NCBI GenBank assembly: GCA_002441135.1 | Contig: DJVJ01000058.1 | Span: 1 to 64,000 of the forward strand | Direction: 5' to 3' | Source of the DNA: Caryophanales bacterium UBA6259 | GTDB taxonomy: Bacteria; Bacillota; Bacilli; Tepidibacillales; Tepidibacillaceae | DNA length: 64,000 bases | Shown here: positions 8,885-17,456 of the stretch, in pieces | How positions within the stretch are numbered: the stretch's first letter is position 1 | Layout of the letters: each line of letters opens with the position of its first letter | The notes under the pieces: model-generated | Seen by the model: only the letters and a program-made list of their open reading frames with translations | Told to the model about the DNA's origin: nothing | Database searches by the model: none | Translations under genes and position numbers: made by a program

Positions 8885-9149
8885 AGGAACACTCCTCTCA
8901 GTGCGAAAAAAGATTCAACTATTATTGTAGCATATTTCCAATATGAAAACTATTATTCCTACTTCATCATATTAGTAAACGTAAAAGTACAAAAAACAGT
9001 TCCATTCAGCCATAGAAATTCCATAATCCATTGAAATTCTCAACATTTAAACCATCCTATTGGTTTACTTTATTATTCTAAAAGGATATAATAATATTAC
9101 CAACATATAATACTAGGTACTAATACTTACTAATAAGGAGCGAACACAT

Positions 9150-10241
9150 ATGAATTTACCTTCTCTTACCTTAGGGGATTTAGTGGCTAAGGTTCCAATT
9201 ATACAAGGTGGTATGGGCGTTGGAGTTTCCCGTTCAGGACTAGCCTCTGCAGTAGCGAACGAAGGCGGTATTGGAGTAATTTCTGGCGTACAAATTGGTT
9301 TTACAGAAGATGACTTTAAGACCAATTCTCTTGCCGCTAATATTCGAGTTTTAAAAAGAGAGATTAGAAAAGCTCGTGAATTAAGTCCTAATGGTATTAT
9401 CGGGGTTAACCTAATGGTTGCGATGAACCATTACAAGGAAATGGTGATGACAGCAGTTGAAGAAAAAATTGACTTAATTATCTCAGGAGCAGGCCTACCA
9501 AAGGAGCTTCCTGATTTAGTAAAGGGAACTAATACCAAAATTGCTCCTATTGTCTCTTCTGGAAAAGCGGCTCATTTAATTACAAAGCTATGGGAGAAAA
9601 GATACAATGTTCTTCCAGATATGGTGATTGTAGAAGGGCCTGAGGCTGGTGGACACTTAGGATTTTCCTTAGAACAGCTACAGCAAAAAGCAAAGATTAG
9701 CCTTGCTGAAATCGTAAGTGAAGTAAAGGAAGTAATGAGCTCCTTTGAAGAAAAATCAAAAAAATATATTCCTGTCATTGCAGCAGGTGGAATTTTTGAT
9801 GGCAAGGATATTGCCAAATATTTGAGTATGGGCGCTGCTGGAGTACAAATGGGTACTCGTTTTATTGCAACAGAGGAATGTGATGCAGATACCAATTATA
9901 AACAAGCCTTTATGCAATCAAAGGAAGAGGATATCCAGCTTGTAAAAAGCCCTGTTGGAATGCCTGGCAGAGCGATTCATAATACCTTTGTTCAGAGAAC
10001 CGAGTTGGATCGTGTTCCCGTTAAAAGATGCTATGACTGCTTAACCATCTGTGATCCAAAAACAACCCCTTACTGTATTTCAGATGCATTAATTGAAGCG
10101 GTAAAAGGTAATCTTAATGACGGATTGATCTTTACAGGTAGCAATGGTCATCGACTAAAGGAAATCGTAACAGTTAAACAGTTAATGACAGAGCTTGTTG
10201 AAGAAGCTCAATCTACACTAGCAAACAAAGTAACGCTTTAA
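9150..10241 (+). CDS. Nitronate monooxygenase / NAD(P)H-dependent flavin oxidoreductase
   Basis: This FMN-binding TIM-barrel protein of the 2-nitropropane dioxygenase family (363 residues) begins IIQGGMGVGVSRSGLASAVANEGGIG, the family N-terminus. It carries the conserved GPEAGGHLG segment with the catalytic-region His, PVIAAGGIFDGKDIAKYLSMGAAGVQMGTRF for the phosphate site, and a CYDCLTICDP stretch near the C-terminus. Such enzymes oxidise toxic alkyl nitronates; some relatives (FabK) reduce enoyl-ACP, so the exact substrate is uncertain. Ribosome site AAGGAGCG precedes ATG 9150. It is transcribed alone, opposite to hpf and secA, and has its own terminator. Confidence 0.9.
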   Translation: MNLPSLTLGDLVAKVPIIQGGMGVGVSRSGLASAVANEGGIGVISGVQIGFTEDDFKTNSLAANIRVLKREIRKARELSPNGIIGVNLMVAMNHYKEMVMTAVEEKIDLIISGAGLPKELPDLVKGTNTKIAPIVSSGKAAHLITKLWEKRYNVLPDMVIVEGPEAGGHLGFSLEQLQQKAKISLAEIVSEVKEVMSSFEEKSKKYIPVIAAGGIFDGKDIAKYLSMGAAGVQMGTRFIATEECDADTNYKQAFMQSKEEDIQLVKSPVGMPGRAIHNTFVQRTELDRVPVKRCYDCLTICDPKTTPYCISDALIEAVKGNLNDGLIFTGSNGHRLKEIVTVKQLMTELVEEAQSTLANKVTL

Positions 10242-10297
10242 TTTCGTTGAATTTCAATAAGGCTTTATATTTACTTTTGTTATTTTTGTTATTGTTT

Positions 10298-10356
10298 ACG
10301 GCTTGCCTTAGAATTTATGTCTCCCCATCAATCCTTAATGGCAAGTCGTTTTTTTC
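10298..10356 (+). terminator. Terminator of the nitronate monooxygenase gene
   Basis: ACGGCTTGCC pairs with GGCAAGTCGT, followed by eight T on the + strand. Confidence 0.85.
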
Positions 10357-10387
10357 CATATAATATTTACCCATCAAACAATAAATA

Positions 10388-10429
10388 GAAGCTCCCCTAT
10401 GGAAACCCATCATTCCAAAGGGGAGCTTT
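10388..10429 (-). terminator. Terminator of hpf
   Basis: AAGCTCCCCT pairs with AGGGGAGCTT across a loop of about 20 bases. It lies about 110 bases past the hpf stop and could also back up the convergent gene. Confidence 0.75.
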
Positions 10430-10536
10430 CTATTATCCGTTATTTTTTATCCATTTATGGATTGTAGATGTAATTCATTTGTAATCCTTATGTCATTCTT
10501 TCGTGTTACTAAAGTAATCGCGAAATTTTTTAAAGC

Positions 10537-11091
10537 TTAAAATGGTTCAATTAAACCATACTTTCCATCTTTACGCTTATAGACTACATTCATTTCTTCT
10601 GTATCAGCGTTAGAGAAAACGAAAAAGCTATGACCTAACATATCCATTTGCAAAATGGCTTCTTCAATATGCATTGGCTTGATGTTAAAGCGTTTAGTTT
10701 TTACAACACTTAAATCATCGTCGTCCTCTGCTACTGCTTTTACAGCAGCACCATTGGGCTCATCTTTAAATAATGTTCTTAGACTGCCCTCTTGTCTAAA
10801 TTTACGATTAATTTTAGTTTTATGTTTTCTAATTTGACGCTCTAATTTTTCAACTACTAAGTCAATAGATACATACATATCTTCATTGGATTCTTCGCCT
10901 CTTAATACAAGGCCAGGGAAGTTAATCGTTACCTCAACAGTGTGCACATCTTTAACAACTTTCATGGTAACAAATACATCTGAAGTTGGTGGAGTGTCAA
11001 AATATTTTTCTATGCGTCCTACTTTCTTTTCTACATACTCTTTTAGTGCGTTGGTTACCTCTAAATTATCTCCGCGAACATTGTAATTCAT
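10537..11091 (-). CDS. hpf: Ribosome hibernation promoting factor, long form
   Basis: The protein (B. subtilis YvyD/HPF type, 184 residues) binds the 30S subunit in stationary phase and joins ribosomes into inactive 100S dimers. The N-terminal beta-alpha-beta domain (about 1-100) starts MNYNVRGDNLEVTNALKEYVEKKVGRIEKYF. The C-terminal dimerisation domain (about 125-184) includes FNIKPMHIEEAILQMDMLGHSFFVFSNADTEEMNVVYKRKDGKYGLIEP. The long form is typical of Firmicutes. Ribosome site AAGGAGGAG precedes ATG 11091. Its place before secA matches B. subtilis apart from the inserted + strand gene. Confidence 0.97.
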   Translation of the reverse strand: MNYNVRGDNLEVTNALKEYVEKKVGRIEKYFDTPPTSDVFVTMKVVKDVHTVEVTINFPGLVLRGEESNEDMYVSIDLVVEKLERQIRKHKTKINRKFRQEGSLRTLFKDEPNGAAVKAVAEDDDDLSVVKTKRFNIKPMHIEEAILQMDMLGHSFFVFSNADTEEMNVVYKRKDGKYGLIEPF

Positions 11092-11251
11092 TTTTAACTC
11101 CTCCTTTCATATATATAATGTATTCTTTTTTAATCGAAAAAATCCTTCTTTTCTTTTTCCATAAAGTGTAGTTTGCAATTTATTTTGTTTTTTAAAATCA
11201 TTACCATTTAATAGCTATGCTAAACAATGTAATTCGCAAAAAAATCAAAAC

Positions 11252-11280
11252 AAAAAACCCCTCTAATTGAGGGGTTTTTG
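11252..11280 (-). terminator. Terminator of the cold-shock gene
   Basis: ACCCCTC pairs with GAGGGGT around TAATT. On the minus strand the stem is followed by a run of T. Confidence 0.9.
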
Positions 11281-11324
11281 TTACCAAATTACTTGTATGT
11301 CAAATGGAAAACCACTTTTCGATA

Positions 11325-11522
11325 TTATAATCTAGTAACGTTAGCCGCTTGAGGACCGCGGTCTCCTTCTACGATTTCAAACTCAACAGCTTGACCTTCT
11401 TCTAGAGTTTTGAAACCTTCGCCTTGGATAGCGGAGAAATGAACGAATACATCGCCATTGTTTTCAGTTTCGATAAAACCAAAACCTTTTTGTGCATTAA
11501 ACCATTTTACTTTTCCTTGCAT
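11325..11522 (-). CDS. Cold-shock protein (CspA/CspD family)
   Basis: A single cold-shock domain of 65 residues that binds single-stranded RNA and DNA and melts mRNA structure. RNP1 (KGFGFIE) and RNP2 (VFVHFSAI) are present, with the start MQGKVKWFNAQKGFGFIE. It is a one-gene unit with its own terminator. Which of the several csp paralogues it corresponds to cannot be told here. Confidence 0.97.
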   Translation of the reverse strand: MQGKVKWFNAQKGFGFIETENNGDVFVHFSAIQGEGFKTLEEGQAVEFEIVEGDRGPQAANVTRL

Positions 11523-11604
11523 TGAAGCTACATTCCCTTCACTTATAAAATCTGAGATTTACTCTCGAATTGAGTATACCACCATCAATACATCAGGTCA
11601 AATA

Positions 11605-12327
11605 TTATAGAACCTTGCTTAAAAAGGATTTTAAGCGTTCGTGCTTTGGCTTTAGGAAAAACTCAGCAGGTGTTTCTTCCTCAAGAATTACTCCCTGATC
11701 AATGAAAACCACCCTGTCTGCTACTTCCCTTGCAAAGCCCATCTCATGAGTGACAACCACCATCGTCATCCCTTCTGTCGCTAGCTCCTTCATAACATCG
11801 AGTACCTCTTTCACCATTTCTGGGTCAAGAGCAGAGGTTGGTTCATCAAAAAGCATAATCTTTGGTTGCATGGCTAAAGCCCTAGCAATGGCCACTCTTT
11901 GCTTTTGGCCACCAGACAAGTCCTCTGGATAGGCATTGGCCTTTTCTAAAAGGCCTACCTTCCCTAAATACTTCTCAGCAATTGCGACTGCCTCTTCTTT
12001 GGACATTTTCAATACCTGAATGGGTGCAAGCGTAATATTCTCTAACACGGTTTTATGAGGAAAAAGATTAAAATGCTGAAAGACCATTCCGACATGTGTA
12101 CGTACTTGATTAATATCAATGGTTGGGTCAGCAATATCCTCACCTTGTATCATAATATGACCAGATTGAAATTCTTCTAATCGGTTTAGGCAACGAAGTA
12201 ATGTACTTTTCCCAGAACCACTTGGCCCTATAATACAAACCACTTCTTTTTCCGCAATGGACAAATGAACATCCTTTAAAACCTCATGATCATCATAGCG
12301 TTTTGTTAATCCAGTTACCTGTATCAT
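11605..12327 (-). CDS. Polar amino acid ABC transporter, ATP-binding protein
   Basis: This GlnQ-type ATPase (240 residues) powers uptake of a polar amino acid. It has Walker A GPSGSGKSTLLR, signature LSGGQKQRVAIARAL, Walker B IMLFDEPTSALDPE and the H-loop VVTHEMGFAREVADRV. Its start overlaps the permease stop by four bases, so the two are translationally coupled. The set is glnH-glnP-glnQ in order of transcription. Glutamine is the most common substrate of close families, but specificity is not shown by the sequence. Confidence 0.95.
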   Translation of the reverse strand: MIQVTGLTKRYDDHEVLKDVHLSIAEKEVVCIIGPSGSGKSTLLRCLNRLEEFQSGHIMIQGEDIADPTIDINQVRTHVGMVFQHFNLFPHKTVLENITLAPIQVLKMSKEEAVAIAEKYLGKVGLLEKANAYPEDLSGGQKQRVAIARALAMQPKIMLFDEPTSALDPEMVKEVLDVMKELATEGMTMVVVTHEMGFAREVADRVVFIDQGVILEEETPAEFFLKPKHERLKSFLSKVL

Positions 12328-12992
12328 TTAGAAAACTTCCTTTCTAAATAGCTAACCCCTCGTGAAAAAATTAAGGTAAGCATTAAGTATCCTGCAGCCA
12401 CCGTAAAATACGGCCCCAAATATGCAAAGGTGTTTTTCGAAGTCATTTGGCCTGCATAGGTTAATTCCTGTGCAGCAATAACGATTAACAAGGAAGAGTC
12501 CTTTAATAAAGCAATAAATTCATTTCCAAGTGGAGGAATCATTCGTTTAAAGGCTTGTGGCAAAATAATAAAGCGCATCGCCTGAGCCCGAGTCAACCCA
12601 AGAGACCTTGCTGCTTCCATTTGTCCCTTATCAATAGAAAGAATTCCAGCCCGGAAGATTTCTGCTACATAGGCTCCGGAATTAAGCGATAATGCAACAA
12701 ACCCAGAAATTAATGGCGTGGTTGACTGATAGCCAAACAGATGAAAAAGTGGCGGTAAAAGTCCAAAGTGAATAATTAAAATTTGTACCATTAAAGGTGT
12801 TCCACGAAATAAATCGACATAAGCTTTACTGAAACCTCGTGCCAATTTATTTTGTGAAATCTGACCTAATCCTAGAAATAGCCCAATGATTGTACCAAAA
12901 AAGACACCTACACTGGTAAATAGAATCGTGTAGCCAAAGCCACGTATAAACCATAATCGATAGTCCCAGACATATTGCCAACCCCAGTTCAT
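12324..12992 (-). CDS. Polar amino acid ABC transporter, permease
   Basis: A HisM/GlnP-type inner membrane permease (222 residues) with an N-terminal helix after WDYRLWFIRGFGYT and about five membrane segments. The EAA loop that docks the ATPase is MEAARSLGLTRAQAMRFIILPQAFKRMIPPLGNE. Ribosome site GAGGAGG precedes ATG 12992. A terminator-like hairpin lies between it and the binding-protein gene upstream, which would let the binding protein be made in excess. Confidence 0.95.
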   Translation of the reverse strand: MNWGWQYVWDYRLWFIRGFGYTILFTSVGVFFGTIIGLFLGLGQISQNKLARGFSKAYVDLFRGTPLMVQILIIHFGLLPPLFHLFGYQSTTPLISGFVALSLNSGAYVAEIFRAGILSIDKGQMEAARSLGLTRAQAMRFIILPQAFKRMIPPLGNEFIALLKDSSLLIVIAAQELTYAGQMTSKNTFAYLGPYFTVAAGYLMLTLIFSRGVSYLERKFSK

Positions 12993-13110
12993 CGCTGTTC
13001 CTCCTCTTATCTTTCCTATCTCTCGTAATTTTCTAATGTTTCTTGTGTTTCTTTATGTTTATTAGCATGAATAGGATAGTCTTTCGGTTGAAATAATACT
13101 TATGTTAGTA

Positions 13111-13139
13111 AAAAGTGCGTAGAGCTTCTCTACGCACTC
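13111..13139 (-). terminator. Hairpin between binding-protein and permease genes
   Basis: AGTGCGTAGAG pairs perfectly with CTCTACGCACT, followed on the minus strand by TTTTTAC. Its place inside the transporter operon suggests partial termination that favours the binding protein. Confidence 0.75.
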
Positions 13140-13168
13140 AATCTTACCTTTGTATTACTGCTGTATGC

Positions 13169-13960
13169 TTACTCGGCAAAGTACTTGCCATATATTTCAT
13201 CATAGGTACCATTCTCTTTAATGGTTTTTAATCCTTGATTTAACTTCTCTAATAGCTCTGTATTTCCTTTTTTCACAATAAACCCATAGTATTCCTTATC
13301 AAAGGTATCATCACTAACAAGCTTAAGCTTTTGGTCTGGAGATTTTTTAAGTAACTCAGCAAGTACTGCATTATCACCCACTACTGCAACTGTGCGTCCA
13401 GTAAGTAAATCTGCCATTGCGGTTGGAAGGTCCTCATATCCTTTAATTCCTGTATAGTTATCACCAAAGATTTTCTTTACTGCGATTTCACCTGTTGTTC
13501 CACTTTGTACCCCAATATTTTGTCCTTCTAAATCTTTTAATGATGCTACAGTGGAATCCGATGGTACCATAATTAATTGCGTAGCTTCAAAATATGGCTC
13601 TGTAAATCCATAAAATTCTTTACGCTCATCATTAATAGTGATTCCAGAAGCACCGATGTCTGCATTACCATTTTCTACCCCTTTAAGCATTGGATCCCAT
13701 CCAAGATGCTTAATTTCCACTTTAATTCCAGCTGCTTCTGCGATTGCATTCATTAAGTCAACATCAAATCCAACAATCTCACCAGATGGTAGTGTGCTTT
13801 CAAATGGCGGGAATGCTGCATCTGTTCCAACAAGATATACCTTTTCATCTGCTTTTTGGTCAGCCGTTGTTGAACTTGCTTGATCACTTCCACACCCTAT
13901 GAAAGCTAAACTGCTCATCGCAATGATTAATGCTAAAACCAATAATTTTACTTTTTTCAT
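13169..13960 (-). CDS. Amino acid ABC transporter substrate-binding lipoprotein
   Basis: A family 3 (GlnH-like) solute-binding protein of 263 residues. The signal peptide ends in a lipobox (LAFIGCGSD), so it is anchored at Cys 23 outside the membrane. The typical opening YLVGTDAAFPPFESTLPSGEIVGFDVDLMNAIAEAAG and the hinge segment LKDLEGQNIGVQSGTTGE are present. It is first in a three-gene transporter operon. The ligand is a polar amino acid, not identifiable further. Confidence 0.95.
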   Translation of the reverse strand: MKKVKLLVLALIIAMSSLAFIGCGSDQASSTTADQKADEKVYLVGTDAAFPPFESTLPSGEIVGFDVDLMNAIAEAAGIKVEIKHLGWDPMLKGVENGNADIGASGITINDERKEFYGFTEPYFEATQLIMVPSDSTVASLKDLEGQNIGVQSGTTGEIAVKKIFGDNYTGIKGYEDLPTAMADLLTGRTVAVVGDNAVLAELLKKSPDQKLKLVSDDTFDKEYYGFIVKKGNTELLEKLNQGLKTIKENGTYDEIYGKYFAE

Positions 13961-14100
13961 TTTACGTAACCCCTCTCGATTTTCATGCTCTTCTCTCTTT
14001 ATTTTTCTTTAATTCATCTCATATGAATGATTATACATACTTATGTATTTTTAATCAATCATTTTTTTTCATCTTTTTACATTTTTATCGTTTAAAATAC

Positions 14101-14248
14101 TTTTCCACAGTTATCCCTGTTTATAAACAAATTTTACCCACAGCGTAATACACCAAAAACAGAGTTATTCACAGGCTTATACACATTATCCACAGTTTTA
14201 TGTTCACATTTTCCACAAGAATGTGTGTTCTTTTTTACTTTTTCCACA
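14101..14248 (+). other. DnaA-box cluster
   Basis: Three perfect TTATNCACA boxes lie at 14165-14173, 14177-14185 and 14186-14194 (the last is TTATCCACA). One-mismatch boxes lie at 14101-14109, 14209-14217 and 14240-14248 (TTTTCCACA) and at 14134-14142 (TTACCCACA). All seven are on one strand within 150 bases, beside an AT-rich tract. There is no dnaA, dnaN or gyrase gene nearby, so a regulatory cluster of the B. subtilis DBC or E. coli datA/DARS kind is more likely than the origin. Confidence 0.75.
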
Positions 14249-14329
14249 TAAAAGACAATTTTCTGTTATTGATTACAATATACGCAAACTACACCATTCG
14301 ACAATAAAGTGAATAAATAATAACTATAA

Positions 14330-14367
14330 AAACAAAAAAAAGGTTACCAATGAAACACTGGTAACCT
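14330..14367 (-). terminator. Terminator of the flaG-fliD-fliS-fliT unit
   Basis: GGTTACCA pairs with TGGTAACC and is followed on the minus strand by seven T. It ends the unit that finishes with the His-rich protein gene. Confidence 0.9.
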
Positions 14368-14421
14368 CTAAAACTCTTTAAGCTATTTTATTGTTAATTG
14401 TTAATGAAGCCGTAATCCTCA

Positions 14422-14862
14422 TTATTGTTGGATATGCTTTAATAAAGCCGTTTGAACCTGTCTAGTCCATTGAACAAATTGTGGTTGAAGTGTATTGGTC
14501 AATAAAGCTGCAAGCTCATCCACATTTTCTGTATCGGAGGCTCTTTTAATCTGCTCAAAAATCGGAATGAACTCCTTAAAGGTATAGATTAGTTCATAGG
14601 TTGGATGATCGATTTTTTTCATTAAATTAGCCGCAAGGAAATTGGCATCATCAATTGCTATTAAAGCATCTGTACAATCACCTAATACAGGAATCTCAAT
14701 GGTCATTTCTTCTCTAATACGCTTTGTAATGTAATCTAATCCCTGTTCACAGGTTAATAGCATCTCTATATAGTGCCTTAAAAAGATAAACTGGTTATCA
14801 TGCAGATATGAATCGTCATAGTAATGGTCATGATCGTCATCATGATCGTGGTTATGTCCCAT
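14422..14862 (-). CDS. Uncharacterised protein with His/Asp-rich N-terminus
   Basis: I do not recognise this 146-residue protein. The first 20 residues are almost only His, Asp and Tyr (GHNHDHDDDHDHYYDD), which suggests metal binding. The rest looks like a soluble helical bundle (FIFLRHYIEMLLTCEQGLDYITKRIREE and following), with two Cys (about residues 38 and 63). It is the last gene after fliT, 24 bases downstream, and its terminator closes the flagellar unit. A role as a small chaperone-like flagellar accessory or metal-binding protein is only a guess from position. There is no signal peptide or membrane helix. Confidence 0.75.
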   Translation of the reverse strand: MGHNHDHDDDHDHYYDDSYLHDNQFIFLRHYIEMLLTCEQGLDYITKRIREEMTIEIPVLGDCTDALIAIDDANFLAANLMKKIDHPTYELIYTFKEFIPIFEQIKRASDTENVDELAALLTNTLQPQFVQWTRQVQTALLKHIQQ

Positions 14863-14886
14863 AGTTTAAGCCCCCATATATATCTG

Positions 14887-15291
14887 TTATTTACGCTTAT
14901 CAAAAAACATTCCATCCGCAGCTACATTCTCATAGGGATTGGCATATTTCTTTTGGTTATTTTTTTTGTTCCTGATTTGTACAAGATCTATTTCGATGTT
15001 CCCAAGTTGAGTTTTTAACCGCTCCTCAATCATTTGATTATATTGGACGATTTTTGCTCCTAGTTGCTTTTCTTCATCAGTATATCTCTTAGAATCAATA
15101 TTAAATGAAGAAGAATCTTGACCTTGTAAATAGGAAATTAACACATCCCGCTGATCAAGGTAGCGCATAACTTGTTCTATGTATACTTCTCGTTCTTCTT
15201 TTTCCGGTTCGGTTTGGAGATATTGAAGGAAGTCTAGGGTAATCTGATATAGTGCCTTAACTATACTATTTTTGTTGATTGAATTGTCCAT
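14887..15291 (-). CDS. fliT: FliT-like flagellar chaperone
   Basis: A small helical protein (134 residues) in the position of B. subtilis fliT, just after fliS. The C-terminus NPYENVAADGMFFDKRK matches the conserved tail of Firmicute FliT proteins. FliT binds the cap protein FliD before export. I chose ATG 15291 because GAGG lies 7 bases before it; the ATG two codons upstream is too close. The 8-residue spacing to fliS indicates cotranscription. Confidence 0.8.
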   Translation of the reverse strand: MDNSINKNSIVKALYQITLDFLQYLQTEPEKEEREVYIEQVMRYLDQRDVLISYLQGQDSSSFNIDSKRYTDEEKQLGAKIVQYNQMIEERLKTQLGNIEIDLVQIRNKKNNQKKYANPYENVAADGMFFDKRK

Positions 15292-15304
15292 CGACATTCC
15301 TCAT

Positions 15305-15700
15305 TTATCCATTTTGAACTGCATATTGTTTTTGTCTTTGAAGCTGGATTACCTGTTTCCAAGTATCGCGAAATTCAGTGACATAGCCTTCCACTTCGTC
15401 TAATATTTCCACACTATTTTGGATGTTAGCTTCTACAAGACGGTTTAAGATGTAGTCATACATCTGCATCATTGGCTTGGCTACATCAAAATCGGTATTT
15501 AATGTAACCATAAGCTCACGAATAATATTTTGAGCTTTGATAATATTAGTATTCTTTTCTTCCATCTTTTTGTCAAGGATTCCCTGCTTTCCTTGCTTAA
15601 TAAACTTTAGGCAACCATTATATAGCATCAGGGTTAATTCCCCAGGGGTTGCGGTATTTACAGAATTCTGTTGATAGGCTTGATAAGGGTTATTATTCAT
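15305..15700 (-). CDS. fliS: Flagellin export chaperone FliS
   Basis: FliS (131 residues) binds the C-terminal part of flagellin in the cytosol and prevents early polymerisation. In B. subtilis it also enhances the FliW/flagellin interaction. The motif YQAYQQNSVNTATPGELTLMLYNGCLKFI is diagnostic. It lies between fliD and fliT and has ribosome site GAGAGGTG. A second divergent FliS-like gene is at 22267-22719 next to the second flagellin. Confidence 0.97.
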   Translation of the reverse strand: MNNNPYQAYQQNSVNTATPGELTLMLYNGCLKFIKQGKQGILDKKMEEKNTNIIKAQNIIRELMVTLNTDFDVAKPMMQMYDYILNRLVEANIQNSVEILDEVEGYVTEFRDTWKQVIQLQRQKQYAVQNG

Positions 15701-15754
15701 CTACAGCACCTCTCTTTTGTTCTGCTAATTTCTATGTTGAGATATTATATTTTA

Positions 15755-17398
15755 TTAATTCATTCCGCCACCAAACTGGTTCATTAAGTAGCCAGCTTGT
15801 TCATTTGCCCGCGCGATGGCTTTTTCCATTGCAGTAAACTGTTTCCAGTAACGATTTTCAACATCAATTAAACGAGATTCAAAACGGTCAATTTGACTAT
15901 CTATATTATTTAATTCTCTGCCCATTGTATATTGGGAGTAAACCTTTAGGGTATTACCTGCTTTAGATTCAATATTGGTAATTGTCTCTTTTATTGAATT
16001 ACGCAATTTCTTGGCTAGGCCTAAATGATCTTCACTATATACTTTAGTGCCAGGGTTATTTACATCCTCAATATAGCCATCATTATTAAACAGCTTATAA
16101 ACTTCGTTAGGATCTTTAGAAATGGCATCTCGAAGTTTACCTTCATCAATGATCAATTTTCCCTTGTCACGATAATTGCTTGATGGCTTAATTCCAATAT
16201 CAATTAGTTGTGCAAATCCGCCAGCAATACCTGAAACCTTGGAATATAGGTCCTGTCTCATCTGATTTAGTCCACTAGATAGTAGTGGGTCATTTCGTAG
16301 TAATCCACTTTTAGCCCTTTCTTCCCACAATTCTATTTCCTTATCTGACATTGCTTCCTTTTGTTCATCGGTTAGAGGTGGGTATTTACGATAGCGTTCC
16401 TCCGAAAGCTTTTCGTTGATTGTTGCGATTGTTTCATTGTATTTATTAACAAAATCTGTAATGGCTTCAAATATTGCTTCAGTATCAGTCGTTGAAGAAA
16501 TAGAAACAGGGGCTGTTGTCGTTGCTTTTATGGTATATTCATATCCATTGATTTGAAAGGTATTGGTTGTTCTCTCCATTGCATAACCATCGATTGAGAA
16601 TTTCGCATTCAAACCCACTTGGCCGATCATCTTTGAATTTGCATCTTGTGTCTGTGATGCTAAATCATTATTTTCCACAAATCCAAGTGCCTGCATAAAT
16701 TGAAGTCCTTTTTGAATAGGGTTATCCGGATTAGTGGTATCTCCATGAATAATTATTTCTGATTTGTTTATCCCGGCATCTCCGCTATTTTTTGCAGTTA
16801 AAACTAATTTTCCAGCTTTATCATCATAAAAAGCATTAACATCTAGCTCTTTATTTATTTTATCGATCACCTGATTAAGACTCATGGTAGCTGGATCAAT
16901 ACTGATTGTCTTTGCTGCTAAAGTTCCGTCTGCTTGGATAGCCTCAATTTTAATATCAAAATCAGTAGTAGGAATAGCATTTTTCAAATTAGCGAACTGT
17001 GTGGATAAAGCAGTTGTAGGATCAAATGTAGTATTTGCTCGAAAATCATCCTTACTCCAGAAAGATGCATTTTTTGCTATCTGGGTTACTTCAACTGTTT
17101 TATTTAAATCATAGGTAGAACTAATATTACGAACACTAACAGCACTTTCATTAGTACTAGTTACCGTCTTTTTAATAAATGTACTCTGTCTGCCAATACC
17201 ATTTGTATTTGTAACACTTAATAAATCATCAAGATCTTTAAGCAGCTTGTTCATATCACGAAAACCATCACGTTGCCATTCTAGGGTTTGTTTTTTCTGA
17301 AATAATTTATCTAATGGAATTCGCTCCACCTTCATCAAATCTTTGACTATCGAATCAATATCCATTCCACTAGCTAAACCACCAATACGAATACTCAT
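15755..17398 (-). CDS. fliD: Flagellar filament cap protein FliD (HAP2)
   Basis: FliD forms the cap under which flagellin polymerises. It starts MSIRIGGLASGMDIDSIVKDLMKVERIPLDKLFQKKQ, the conserved N-terminal segment, and ends in a coiled coil with INNIDSQIDRFESRLIDVENRYWKQFTAMEKA in adjacent stretches. Length 547 is within the family range. The variable middle (about 100-330) contains the flagellin-IN-like segment. It lies in the flaG-fliD-fliS-fliT unit behind a sigma-D promoter. Confidence 0.97.
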   Translation of the reverse strand: MSIRIGGLASGMDIDSIVKDLMKVERIPLDKLFQKKQTLEWQRDGFRDMNKLLKDLDDLLSVTNTNGIGRQSTFIKKTVTSTNESAVSVRNISSTYDLNKTVEVTQIAKNASFWSKDDFRANTTFDPTTALSTQFANLKNAIPTTDFDIKIEAIQADGTLAAKTISIDPATMSLNQVIDKINKELDVNAFYDDKAGKLVLTAKNSGDAGINKSEIIIHGDTTNPDNPIQKGLQFMQALGFVENNDLASQTQDANSKMIGQVGLNAKFSIDGYAMERTTNTFQINGYEYTIKATTTAPVSISSTTDTEAIFEAITDFVNKYNETIATINEKLSEERYRKYPPLTDEQKEAMSDKEIELWEERAKSGLLRNDPLLSSGLNQMRQDLYSKVSGIAGGFAQLIDIGIKPSSNYRDKGKLIIDEGKLRDAISKDPNEVYKLFNNDGYIEDVNNPGTKVYSEDHLGLAKKLRNSIKETITNIESKAGNTLKVYSQYTMGRELNNIDSQIDRFESRLIDVENRYWKQFTAMEKAIARANEQAGYLMNQFGGGMN

Positions 17399-17456
17399 TT
17401 ACTTCACCACCTATTTTTTAAAATCAATATTAGAATTTCAATTTATCTCATTTAAT

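Larger units (their letters stand above)
13961..14421. other. Intergenic region with DnaA boxes
   Basis: No gene is supported. The region has an AT-rich stretch (about 14010-14100), a dense DnaA-box cluster (14101-14248), one TTCGACA (Spo0A-like) box at 14297-14303 and the terminator at 14330-14367. The promoter of the amino acid transporter should also lie at its left end. Confidence 0.75.

Noticed and set aside
13930..14148. Small + strand reading frame over the DnaA-box region
   Set aside because: No ribosome site, low-complexity composition and overlap with the 5-prime end of the amino acid binding protein gene.
14101..14248. DnaA-box cluster as the chromosomal origin
   Set aside because: No dnaA, dnaN, rpmH or gyr gene is present and the neighbours are flagellar and transport genes; a regulatory cluster is more likely.
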